DNA from: Methylobacterium sp. J-048
Lineage (GTDB): Bacteria > Pseudomonadota > Alphaproteobacteria > Rhizobiales > Beijerinckiaceae
Length of the DNA: 51,872 bases
Assembly (NCBI RefSeq): GCF_022829515.1
Contig: NZ_JAKSYL010000066.1
Location: 1 to 51,872, forward strand
Direction of reading: 5' to 3'
The notes beneath the pieces are model-generated. The model made no database searches. It was given only the letters and a program-made list of their open reading frames with translations, and was not told where the DNA came from. This document shows, one piece after another, positions 25,896 to 33,229 of this stretch (position 1 is the first letter of the stretch; each line of letters begins with the position of its first letter). Both the position numbers and the translations under genes were made by a program.

Positions 25896-26272
25896 GCACC
25901 CGTCCCGTCCATCTCGCACCCGAGGATCATGGGACCGCTCGCGAGCATGGCAGCCGCCGCGGCTACCGGATCGGCGTCGCGCTCGCGATCCTGCTTACGG
26001 TCATCCCGTTCTGGCTTGTCATGTCCGGGGCGCTGCCCAATGCGGCGGTCACGGCGGCGATCATCTTCGCGCTGGCACTCGTCCAGATCGTCGTGCACGT
26101 CGTCAGCTTCCTGCACCTCGATACGCAGTCCGAGGGCGGTTGGACGTTGCTCGCCTTCCTGTTCACGGCGGTGATCGTGGTGCTGACGATCGGCGGCTCA
26201 GTCTGGGTGATGTACCACCTCAACACGAACATGATGCCGATGCCGGATAGCGCCCCCTCGACGATGCGCTGA
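25892..26272 (+). CDS. cyoD: Cytochrome o ubiquinol oxidase subunit IV
   Basis: A 126-residue subunit with three TM helices, carrying the family stretch 'AIIFALALVQIVVHVVSFLHLD' and the ending 'GSVWVMYHLNTNMM'. It helps assembly of the CuB site. Translation starts at TTG 25892, because GGAG lies seven bases upstream and this codon overlaps the cyoC stop (TTGA); no ATG is better placed. No cyoE (heme o synthase) follows, so it must be encoded elsewhere. Confidence 0.9.
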   Translation: MSTRPVHLAPEDHGTAREHGSRRGYRIGVALAILLTVIPFWLVMSGALPNAAVTAAIIFALALVQIVVHVVSFLHLDTQSEGGWTLLAFLFTAVIVVLTIGGSVWVMYHLNTNMMPMPDSAPSTMR

Positions 26273-26384
26273 GCTGGTCGGTCGCGGTTGTGATGGGGGA
26301 CTTCCAATAGCGGCCGAGCTGCGCTCGGCTCATCGTGCATGAACCTGCCGACATGACCACACGAGTGTGCGTCAGGAGAAATCA

Positions 26385-26927
26385 ATGATGGCGTCAGACA
26401 CGTCCGCCGACAGCCCGATACACGCCTCGGGACGGTCGTGCATCATTCAGGAAGCAGACCTGGATCGCATGGTGACACGTCACGAGCAGCTGGCGTGCCT
26501 ATGCGATCTGTTGGAAGCCTGTGCCGACAGCTTGCCCATCTGGCCGAAAGACACACAGGCTGAACAGCTGCGCCTGGCGCTCGGCGCGTTCGTCGAGGGA
26601 GAGCGGGAAGGCGATGCGTCCCTCACCAAGATCTTTAGGTGCGGGTTGCAGGATCCGTTGGCGGCGCCCTTGATACGCCACGTCGATGCCCGCCACACCG
26701 ATGACCTCGTGCACGCTGAGGACCTGATCGCCGCGCTGCAAGCGGGGCCGGTACCGAACGGCAGGATCTCGGCCGAGACGTTCGGGTACATGCTCCGCTG
26801 CTTCTTCGCAGCGGGCCGCCAATCGATGGTTTTGGAGGAGTTTGCGGTCCTGGCGCTCGGCCGCGATCACCTGACAGTTAGCGGCGAGTCGCTGCTCCTC
26901 AGCAGCCTCTGCCGGCGGGCGAGTTGA
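26385..26927 (+). CDS. Hypothetical protein, possibly hemerythrin-like
   Basis: A 180-residue helical protein from ATG 26385 with AGGAG six bases upstream. The layout suggests a four-helix bundle: 'DLDRMVTRHEQLACLCDLLEACADSLP', an 'EQLRLALGAFVEGEREGDASLTKIF' helix, 'PLIRHVDARHTDDLVHAEDLIAAL', and 'FGYMLRCFFAAGRQSMVLEEFAVLAL'. This resembles hemerythrin/HHE-domain proteins, but several iron-ligand His positions in the second and last helices are missing. It sits between cyoD and a convergent FNR regulator, so a role in redox or oxygen response is plausible. Family assignment is tentative. Confidence 0.4.
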   Translation: MMASDTSADSPIHASGRSCIIQEADLDRMVTRHEQLACLCDLLEACADSLPIWPKDTQAEQLRLALGAFVEGEREGDASLTKIFRCGLQDPLAAPLIRHVDARHTDDLVHAEDLIAALQAGPVPNGRISAETFGYMLRCFFAAGRQSMVLEEFAVLALGRDHLTVSGESLLLSSLCRRAS

Positions 26928-26931
26928 CGCC

Positions 26932-27639
26932 TTATCGGGCCGCCGCCCAAGCACGAAGCGCATGTGCATCTTTGATCGTCACCGTCCGATTGCCCGAGAG
27001 GGCGAGCACGCCGGCGCCCTTCAGCTTCGTGAGTTGTCGGCTCACCGTCTCGATCGTCATCCCGAGCACATCTGCCATATGACCGCGGGTCATCGGCAGA
27101 TCGAAGGTCACCGGGTGGTCCGATCCCGGTCGGCGGACACAGCGCTCTGCTCGTGCAGCCATGTCGATGAGGAGTCCGGCCACCTTCTCACCGGCCGAGA
27201 GACGCGCCAAGCTCAGCATGCGGCCGCGCGCCTCCTTCAGCGCTCGTAAGGTACGCTGGAGCAGGAGGTTCTCCATCCGCGCGTGCTCCTCCAGGAAGTG
27301 CTCGAAGGGTCGTCTCTGGACCGTGCACAGTTCCGCGTTGGTCAGAGCCGTGACGGTGAAGGCGTGCTCTTCTGCGTAGGGTTCACCGACGAAATCGGCC
27401 GGGTAGAACAAGCCTACGATCTGCTCTCGTCCGTCGGCCGTGGCGGCGACCATCTTCAGGACGCCCGACACCAGATTGGCACAGATCCGGCTCTCGTCGC
27501 CCGCCCACATCACGGTCTCGCCCGCCGTGACGCAACGGCGCTGGCACAGACCGGTGAAAGCGATCACACCCTCGTCGTTGAGGCTGCTGCACAGCGCGTG
27601 TTCGCGTACGGGGCAGTCCACGCAGATCTCGGTCGGCAC
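26932..27639 (-). CDS. FNR/FnrN-type oxygen-responsive regulator
   Basis: A 235-residue Crp/Fnr-family regulator starting at GTG 27639 with AAGGA upstream. The N-terminus has Cys at 6, 9 and 17 ('CVDCPVREHALC'), the usual iron-sulfur ligands of FNR, with further Cys in 'LCQRRC'. A cyclic-nucleotide-type barrel follows, then a dimer helix, and a C-terminal HTH 'MTRGHMADVLGMTIETVSRQLTKL' whose 'ETVSR' recognises TTGAT half-sites. It probably senses oxygen and controls the nearby cyo and small genes. The gene is convergent with the hemerythrin-like gene. Confidence 0.85.
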   Translation of the reverse strand: MPTEICVDCPVREHALCSSLNDEGVIAFTGLCQRRCVTAGETVMWAGDESRICANLVSGVLKMVAATADGREQIVGLFYPADFVGEPYAEEHAFTVTALTNAELCTVQRRPFEHFLEEHARMENLLLQRTLRALKEARGRMLSLARLSAGEKVAGLLIDMAARAERCVRRPGSDHPVTFDLPMTRGHMADVLGMTIETVSRQLTKLKGAGVLALSGNRTVTIKDAHALRAWAAAR

Positions 27640-27796
27640 CGGTCCAATCCTTGAAGGCGACAGCAGTCAGGCGTGTTGGCCGGGACCTGCGTGAGATGAG
27701 ATGCATGGAGCATCGGCCACGAGCTTGCAGCCGCGTCCCAGGGCGGGTCGACATGGCCAACGAAGTGGGCAGCTGACTTGCAGTGCTCGGCGCCGC

Positions 27797-27856
27797 CTAC
27801 GACAAGCCGGGCTTATGCGGGCATGGCTGGGGCGGTTGGGCTTGCAGGTCGGCCAT
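27797..27856 (-). CDS. Possible 19-residue small ORF behind an FNR-like box
   Basis: ATG 27856 is preceded by GGAG at a spacing of six bases; the peptide is MADLQAQPPQPCPHKPGLS. Its ATG is 54 bp from the edge of the FNR-like box at 27910-27923, exactly the same distance as between the second box and the small gene at 28880-29095. It may be a leader peptide or a real small protein; length alone gives weak support. The rest of 27640-27975 holds nothing else I can support. Confidence 0.3.
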   Translation of the reverse strand: MADLQAQPPQPCPHKPGLS

Positions 27857-27909
27857 CGGCGTCTCCGTGACCAGTTCCTCTGAACTGATCCCGTCGGGCA
27901 GCCGGGTCC

Positions 27910-27923
27910 TTGTTTCAGATCAA
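27910..27923. promoter_or_regulatory. FNR-like box
   Basis: TTGTTTCAGATCAA matches TTGAT-N4-ATCAA with one mismatch and sits in a longer dyad (CCTT...AAGG). It is 271 bp before the FNR gene start at 27639 and 54 bp before a possible small ORF. The reverse complement of the same 14 bases occurs at 29149-29162. Confidence 0.6.
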
Positions 27924-27975
27924 GGCAACAGCTCCGACAGTAAGGGCGTCCGCGCGCCGAGGCTCATTGGCTGCG

Positions 27976-28707
27976 TCATCCACCGAGGCGTTCAAGTCGG
28001 GGTATGTCGAGCAGGCGGACCCCGCCAGGTACGATCAGGATGACCTTCTCGCGGTCCAGCCGCGTCAGCGTGCGGCTTACCGTCTCGATGGTGAGGCCGA
28101 GATGGTCGGCGATGTCCTGTCGGCCCATAGGCAGCTCCAGCGTCACCGAAGTCAGGCCGATGCGCGCGTAGCGTCCGCGCAGGGCGAGCAGGAAGCTCGC
28201 GACCTTCTCCTCGGCCCCACGACGGGCGAGCAGCAGCATGAGCTCCTGCGCGAGGCCGAGCTCGTAGCCGGCGCGCTCATGCAGGCGCTGCAGGAGGTGG
28301 GGCTTTCGAACCATGAGATCCTGGAACGCCCGCCGATCGAAGCGGCAAACGGTGACGTGCGACAGGGCCTCGGCGGTCACCGTCTGTCGCTCCGCCAGCG
28401 CGAGGCCAAGGAAGTCGCCGACGAGAGCGAAGCCCATGACGTGGCGGCGTCCGTCCGGAAGCAGGCGCGAGAGGCGTAAGGCTCCCGCGGTGACGTTGTA
28501 GACGGCCGTGGTCTCCTCGTCCTGCGAGAACAGCGTCTGGCGCGCATCGAGCACGGCGTGCCGGCTGAGCGACTCGAGTTCGTTCAGTTCCTCAGGTGTG
28601 AGTGCAGCGCACACGCTCAGGAGGCGAACTTGGCAGTGGGCGCAGCCAACCTCGGTGCGTGCGTGCGGACACGTATGCCGTTCGGGGCCGCAGGTCTCAC
28701 TCGACAT
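27976..28707 (-). CDS. Second FNR/FnrN-type regulator
   Basis: A 243-residue Crp/Fnr-family protein (ATG 28707; a TTG precedes it directly). Near the N-terminus is a Cys group 'GCAHCQVRLLSVC', the C-x2-C-x7-C spacing of rhizobial FnrN-type iron-sulfur sensors, and earlier Cys and His residues. The effector barrel contains 'YNVTAGALRLSRLLPDGRRHVMGF'. The HTH 'MGRQDIADHLGLTIETVSRTLTRL' has the FNR-type 'ETVSR' reading helix. Two such genes 340 bp apart suggest a local oxygen-control unit in which the regulators overlap or compete. Confidence 0.85.
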   Translation of the reverse strand: MSSETCGPERHTCPHARTEVGCAHCQVRLLSVCAALTPEELNELESLSRHAVLDARQTLFSQDEETTAVYNVTAGALRLSRLLPDGRRHVMGFALVGDFLGLALAERQTVTAEALSHVTVCRFDRRAFQDLMVRKPHLLQRLHERAGYELGLAQELMLLLARRGAEEKVASFLLALRGRYARIGLTSVTLELPMGRQDIADHLGLTIETVSRTLTRLDREKVILIVPGGVRLLDIPRLERLGG

Positions 28708-28879
28708 CAACCAGGTTCCGGACTTCCTTGCGGAGACGCAAGCTTACCCGAACCGCTCTCGACGCGTACCACGGAAACCCGCCGCATCCTGCGCACGGCA
28801 CTTATGCACCCAGATCGCGCGCTGCGCCGTGCCGAAGGCCGCCTCCGGCCCGAACGGGCATCTGAGCGATGCGGTGAGC

Positions 28880-29095
28880 CTACGTAACAAAATGCGCCAG
28901 CTCCATGACCTCGCAGGTATCGGCCCGCAGCCGCCAGTCGGAGATGCCGAGGGCTCGGCAGAAGAGCGCTTTGGCCTCCCAGGCCGCGCTGACGTCCGAT
29001 CGCGCGCGAAGCCGCGTGCGGCGTTGCACGATGCATCGATCGTGTCCGGCGCCGTCCAGGACGATTTTGTGGAAGGTGATGAGATAATCGCGCAT
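28880..29095 (-). CDS. Small protein under a predicted FNR-like site
   Basis: A 71-residue protein; ATG 29095 is chosen because GGGAGG lies five bases upstream. It reads as a compact soluble domain: 'MRDYLITFHKIVLDGAGHDRCIVQRRTRL', a helix 'SAAWEAKALFCRALGISDWRLRAD', and 'TCEVMELAHF'. Family unknown to me. An FNR-like box at 29149-29162 is 54 bp upstream of the start, so it is probably induced or repressed by oxygen status. The bases between this gene and the FNR gene (28711-28879) show nothing. Confidence 0.6.
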   Translation of the reverse strand: MRDYLITFHKIVLDGAGHDRCIVQRRTRLRARSDVSAAWEAKALFCRALGISDWRLRADTCEVMELAHFVT

Positions 29096-29148
29096 GAAGC
29101 CTCCCCGCATAGGACGCTTCAAACCTGCCGAATTTATCTGGCTGCGCT

Positions 29149-29162
29149 TTGATCTGAAACAA
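29149..29162. promoter_or_regulatory. FNR-like box upstream of the small gene
   Basis: TTGATCTGAAACAA matches TTGAT-N4-ATCAA with one mismatch and is the exact reverse complement of the box at 27910-27923. Its centre lies 60.5 bp before ATG 29095, which would suit class-II activation with a short leader. Confidence 0.6.
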
Positions 29163-29639
29163 TGCCCCGACGGGAAGCGGCCGGCCGGAATTGGCCGAAA
29201 GCTGCCCGTCCGCTTCGAAGAAGGCGGCCCGAAAAGCGGATGGTCCTGTAGCAGCCCCGTCTAGTCGTCCAAATTCTATGACGCCATGCCCATTAGTGGA
29301 AAAAGAGCCAAGAATTATATTAAATTTAATTCCGAAGTTTCCCTCGGCGGAGGGGCGTTGCTCTTCTTATGCCAAAATTGATCGCAGGATTGAGCATTTA
29401 TAACGCAGTATTCAGAACCACGGCAGCCGATTGTGGCCCGTTTGCACTTTTCGAGTGGTTCATGATCACGGCTCTCAAGGTATATAGTTACGAAAAGTGC
29501 CAATAAATACACAGATGCCCGCTCAAAGCTGCGGAATTTAGCAATATTCTAATTTTCTATGTTTGCCTTATTGATCTTATGCTAGTCCATAATTAAATCA
29601 AAGGTTTTTTCCAAACATTACCGCTCGATATTGAATTGC
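29163..29639. other. AT-rich stretch without a supported gene
   Basis: No believable frame is seen. Much of 29310-29640 is far richer in A and T than the surroundings. It contains the inverted repeat at 29444-29500 and lies downstream of the catabolic operon, whose last gene ends at 29640. Confidence 0.5.
29444..29500. repeat. 10-bp perfect inverted repeat with 37-bp spacer
   Basis: GCACTTTTCG at 29444-29453 is matched by CGAAAAGTGC at 29491-29500. The spacer includes TATATA and TGATCA. It may be a paired operator, the end of a lost element, or a loose hairpin. Confidence 0.45.
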
Positions 29640-30785
29640 TCAACGGAATCTTAAATTATTGCGGCTCAACTGATCAATTGATGTGCATCCCATCAGCCTC
29701 ATATCGCGCTCGATCTCGATCTTCATCAGTTCCAATGCCCGTTCCACGCCGGCTTGGCCGGCGGCGGCTAGCGGAAAAAGGTAGTACCGGCCGACCCCGA
29801 CCGCTTTTGCGCCGAGCGCCAGAGCCTTGAGGACGTGGGTGCCGCGCTGCACGCCGCCGTCCATGATCACGTCGATCCGGTCACCGACCGCATCGACGAT
29901 CTCCGCAAGCTGGTCGAAAGCCGCCCGCGAGCCATCGAGTTGCCGGCCGCCATGGTTGGATAGGACGATACCGGTGCACCCGATCTCAACGGCGCGCTTC
30001 GCGTCCTCAACAGACATTACACCCTTCAGGCAGAACTGCCCATTCCAAGCCTGCACCATCTCGGCAACGTCGTCCCAGGCCAAGGCCGGATCGAGCATCT
30101 CCGTGAAGTAGCGGCTGATCGAGAGGGCCCCACCGCCCATGTCAACGTGGTTGTCGAGTTGCGGCAGCTTGAAGGACTCGTGAGTGATGTAATCGAACGC
30201 CCAAGCGGGCTTCATTGCGAACTGCGCCATTCCGGCCAGTGTCAGATGGAATGGGATGGCGAAGCCGGTGCGCTTGTCGCGCTCCCGGTTGCCGCCGGTG
30301 ATGCTGTCGACGGTCAGCATCATGACCTCGACGCCCGCAGCCTTGGCCCGGGCCATCATCTCGCGATTCAGGCCGCGATCCTTGTGGAAGTAGAACTGAT
30401 AAACCTGCGGGCCACTGCTGATCCGCCGTGCCTCCTCGAGGCTAACGGTACCCAGCGATGAGACGCCGAACATCGTTCCGTACCGAGCTGCTGCCGCGGC
30501 GACCGCACGCTCCCCCTGATGGTGGAACAGCCGCTGCAGGGCGGTGGGCGAACAATAGACCGGCATTGCCAGCTTCTGGCCCATCACGGTCACGGACATG
30601 TCGATGTCGCGCACGCCTCGCAGCACGTTGGGAACGAGGTCGCAGGTTTCGAAGGATGAGGTATTGCGCCGGTAGGTTGTTTCGTCGTCCGCTGCACCGT
30701 CGATGTAGTCGAAGATCGGCCTAGGCAGCCGGCGCTTTGCCAAGCGCCGAAAGTCGTGGAAATTAAAGCAGTTCTGGACGCGCAT
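29640..30785 (-). CDS. FMN-dependent alpha-hydroxyacid dehydrogenase (LldD family)
   Basis: A 381-residue TIM-barrel flavoenzyme of the lactate dehydrogenase / glycolate oxidase / mandelate dehydrogenase family, which oxidises a 2-hydroxy acid to a 2-keto acid. Recognisable parts are the start 'NFHDFRRLAKRRLPRPIFDYIDGAADDE', the catalytic 'SNHGGRQLDGS' with the active His, 'VIMDGGVQRGTHVLKALALGAKAVGVGR' for FMN phosphate, and the C-terminal 'MGCTSIDQLSRNNLR'. Start ATG 30785 has GGAA upstream; 30839 is possible. It is the last gene of the operon, so the true substrate is probably a product of the aldehyde dehydrogenase or the imported acid. Confidence 0.88.
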   Translation of the reverse strand: MRVQNCFNFHDFRRLAKRRLPRPIFDYIDGAADDETTYRRNTSSFETCDLVPNVLRGVRDIDMSVTVMGQKLAMPVYCSPTALQRLFHHQGERAVAAAAARYGTMFGVSSLGTVSLEEARRISSGPQVYQFYFHKDRGLNREMMARAKAAGVEVMMLTVDSITGGNRERDKRTGFAIPFHLTLAGMAQFAMKPAWAFDYITHESFKLPQLDNHVDMGGGALSISRYFTEMLDPALAWDDVAEMVQAWNGQFCLKGVMSVEDAKRAVEIGCTGIVLSNHGGRQLDGSRAAFDQLAEIVDAVGDRIDVIMDGGVQRGTHVLKALALGAKAVGVGRYYLFPLAAAGQAGVERALELMKIEIERDMRLMGCTSIDQLSRNNLRFR

Positions 30786-30924
30786 TTCGTCATTCCGCAG
30801 CGGCAGCGCGACAGAGCGGAGCCCCGGGCGGTCCGTCATATGCCGGGTACCGGCGACTAGATCCAGTCGGCCCGGCGCCGCGGGGCAAAGCCCGTGATGC
30901 CGGCGCCGGACTCGTCGTACGAGC

Positions 30925-32403
30925 TTACCGGCCCTGAATGTAGACCACATGGGTCTCGGTGAACTCGTAGAGGCCATGCTTGCCGTCGGCGCCGCCGATG
31001 CCGGACTTGCGACGGCCGGCGTGGAAGCCTTGCATCGCCTCGAAATGCTCGCGATTGATGTAGGTCTCGCCAAACTTCAATTCGCGACTGGCTTGGAGCG
31101 CAGCGTTGAGATCGTTGGTGAAGATCGACGAGGTCAGCCCGTACTCGGAGTCGTTGGCAAGGGTGATGGCCTCGTCAAGGCCGTCCACCACCTGTACCGG
31201 CAGGACCGGCCCGAAGGTCTCGCTGCGCATGATGTCGTGGTCGGCGCCCACGCCTGCGATTAGGGTCGGCTCGTAGTGGAAGCCCGACGACCGATCGGCG
31301 ATCCGCCCGCCGGTGATGACCGTGCCACCCTGCTCCCGGGCGAGGTCGACGGCCCGGGCGACCTTGTCGAGGCCAATCTTATTCACCAGCGGCCCCATGT
31401 GCAGGTCGGTCTCGTGGGACGGGTCGCCGTAGCGTGTAGCCTCGAACAGACCCTTCAGCTTGTCGATGAACGCGTCGTGGACCGCACGCTCGACGTAGAC
31501 CCGCTCGGCACAGTTGCAGACCTGCCCGGTGTTGATGACGCGGGAATCGTAGATCGCCTTGGCGGCGAGATCGAGGTCGGCGTTGGCGAGCACGATCGCC
31601 GGAGCCTTGCCCCCAAGTTCGAGGTTCACCCGGGTGAGGTTGCGGCCGGCAGTCTGCATGATCCGCGAGCCGGTGGCGACGCTCCCGGTGAAGGTCACGA
31701 GGTCGACGCTGCGGTGCTCGACCATAGCTTGGCCCGCGGCGGCGCCCCGGCCGCCGATAATGTTCACGACGCCAGCAGGCAGGTCCGTCTCGGCCAGCAA
31801 TTCGGCGAAGACGAAGGCGTTGATCGGCGTCTCCTCGCTCGGCTTGATGACGATGGTGTTACCGGTGATCAGCGCCGGGGCGAGCTTGCGGGCGATCAGA
31901 AAGAATGGGAAGTTCCAGGGCAGGATGCCGGCGACTACCCCCATCGGCTTGCGCAGCAGGAAGATCGTCTCGTTCTGCCGGTCGCTGGTGATGACCTCGC
32001 CTTCGAGCCGGCGGGCCCACTCGGCCATGTAGTCGATGTAGCTCGCGGTGAAGTCGATCTCGACTTCGGCGAGCGGCCGGACTTTACCTTGCTCCCGGAC
32101 GATGATGTCGGCGAGTTCCACCCGGTGCTCGCGCACCTTAGCCGAGATCTGCCGCAGGTAGCCGGCGCGCTCGATGGGCGGGCGCTTCTCCCAGGCAGAC
32201 TGGGCTCGGCGAGCGGCTATTACAGCGGCGTCCACGGTGTCGGCGCCGCTCTCCGGAACGCGCCCCAGGAGGCGGCCGTCGGCGGGGTTCGTCACTTCGA
32301 TGTAATCGCCGCCATCGACGAACTGGCCGTCGATGTAGTTGCGGTAGTCGACGGGCCCCTCGTGAAGGCGGTCCGCGATGGGTCGGGTCGCGCGTGAATT
32401 CAT
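30925..32403 (-). CDS. aldA: NAD-dependent aldehyde dehydrogenase, AldA-like
   Basis: A 492-residue aldehyde dehydrogenase close to lactaldehyde/glycolaldehyde dehydrogenase. It has the NAD-site 'PWNFPFFLIARKLAPALITGNTIVIKPSE', the general base Glu in 'LELGGKAP' and the nucleophile Cys in 'GQVCNCAERVYV'. The C-terminal 'SGIGGADGKHGLYEFTETHVVYIQ' is typical. It would turn an aldehyde intermediate of the pathway into an acid. It follows the cupin gene by 33 bases on the same strand. Confidence 0.88.
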   Translation of the reverse strand: MNSRATRPIADRLHEGPVDYRNYIDGQFVDGGDYIEVTNPADGRLLGRVPESGADTVDAAVIAARRAQSAWEKRPPIERAGYLRQISAKVREHRVELADIIVREQGKVRPLAEVEIDFTASYIDYMAEWARRLEGEVITSDRQNETIFLLRKPMGVVAGILPWNFPFFLIARKLAPALITGNTIVIKPSEETPINAFVFAELLAETDLPAGVVNIIGGRGAAAGQAMVEHRSVDLVTFTGSVATGSRIMQTAGRNLTRVNLELGGKAPAIVLANADLDLAAKAIYDSRVINTGQVCNCAERVYVERAVHDAFIDKLKGLFEATRYGDPSHETDLHMGPLVNKIGLDKVARAVDLAREQGGTVITGGRIADRSSGFHYEPTLIAGVGADHDIMRSETFGPVLPVQVVDGLDEAITLANDSEYGLTSSIFTNDLNAALQASRELKFGETYINREHFEAMQGFHAGRRKSGIGGADGKHGLYEFTETHVVYIQGR

Positions 32404-32436
32404 GGCAGTCCTGCGTCGTGGGGGGATGGGGCTGGG

Positions 32437-33069
32437 TCAGTGCTGCCCCTGGTCAGGAGCGATCAGGCCGTCGTTCCAGACGAACGAAGCCCCGGTCTTC
32501 ACCTGCTCGGCTGTGAGGGTTGGGAAGCAGATGTCGGCGAGCTTGCCGTCGTAGCGGACGTAATCGACCATCGAGTTCAGGGTGTGCGTCCCCTCCACGG
32601 GGAAGAAGCTCGTGGGCTCTGCGTAGTCGTAGACCATCAGGAACTGGCCCGTGGTCTTGGTGCCGTCGGGCATCGCGACGCCGGGGGGGCAGGCGCTCCA
32701 AGTGTGGGGAACGCCCTCGGGGATATCTACGAGGCAGCCGTGTGGGATCACGTAGACCTCACCGTTCAGCTCCACGAGGCCGACGCCGCCGGTCACAAGG
32801 ATGCGCTCGGCCAGGAGCCGCCGGTCCTCGTCGCGTTCAGCCATTGTGACATGGACGTGCCGAGGTAGGCGCAGTTCGTGGTTGAAGGGGATGAAGCCGA
32901 GCTGCCCGCGCTGTGTCGAAGGCGTGGCGAGGGCGCCGCCGGGATAGAGCTCGTGCATTGTCAGCGGGATGGTCTTGAATGGGGTCTTCACATTGGCGCC
33001 GGTGCCGTGGGTGATCCGGCAGCCGTTACGTAGCGCGAAGCCGATTGGTGCGATGTCGGCGGTGGACAT
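32437..33069 (-). CDS. Cupin-like protein
   Basis: A 210-residue protein with a single cupin-type barrel. The N-terminal motif is in 'LPRHVHVTMAERDEDRRLLAERILV' and the second metal motif in 'LVDIPEGVPHTW'; His and Glu at these places could bind Fe, Mn or Zn. Relatives act as isomerases, epimerases or oxygenases of sugar acids. Its place in the TRAP operon suits an isomerase/epimerase step, but the reaction is unknown. AGGGA precedes ATG 33069. The 160 bases to the TRAP permease gene show nothing. Confidence 0.6.
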   Translation of the reverse strand: MSTADIAPIGFALRNGCRITHGTGANVKTPFKTIPLTMHELYPGGALATPSTQRGQLGFIPFNHELRLPRHVHVTMAERDEDRRLLAERILVTGGVGLVELNGEVYVIPHGCLVDIPEGVPHTWSACPPGVAMPDGTKTTGQFLMVYDYAEPTSFFPVEGTHTLNSMVDYVRYDGKLADICFPTLTAEQVKTGASFVWNDGLIAPDQGQH

Positions 33070-33229
33070 GGAATGATCCCTTGGTGACTACATGAAGGTC
33101 ATGAGTGTCCGGAGTGCCGAACCCTCCGGCGAGTACAAGGCAGCGCCCAGCGCTCCGGGAATCGGGCGACACAGGGGCTTGGCACCCGGACCCCACCGAA
33201 GACCTCGGTCCTTCGGAGACCCAGGATTT

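Noticed and set aside
31276..32397. 373-residue plus-strand ORF opposite aldA
   Set aside because: Antisense shadow; aldA has all catalytic motifs.
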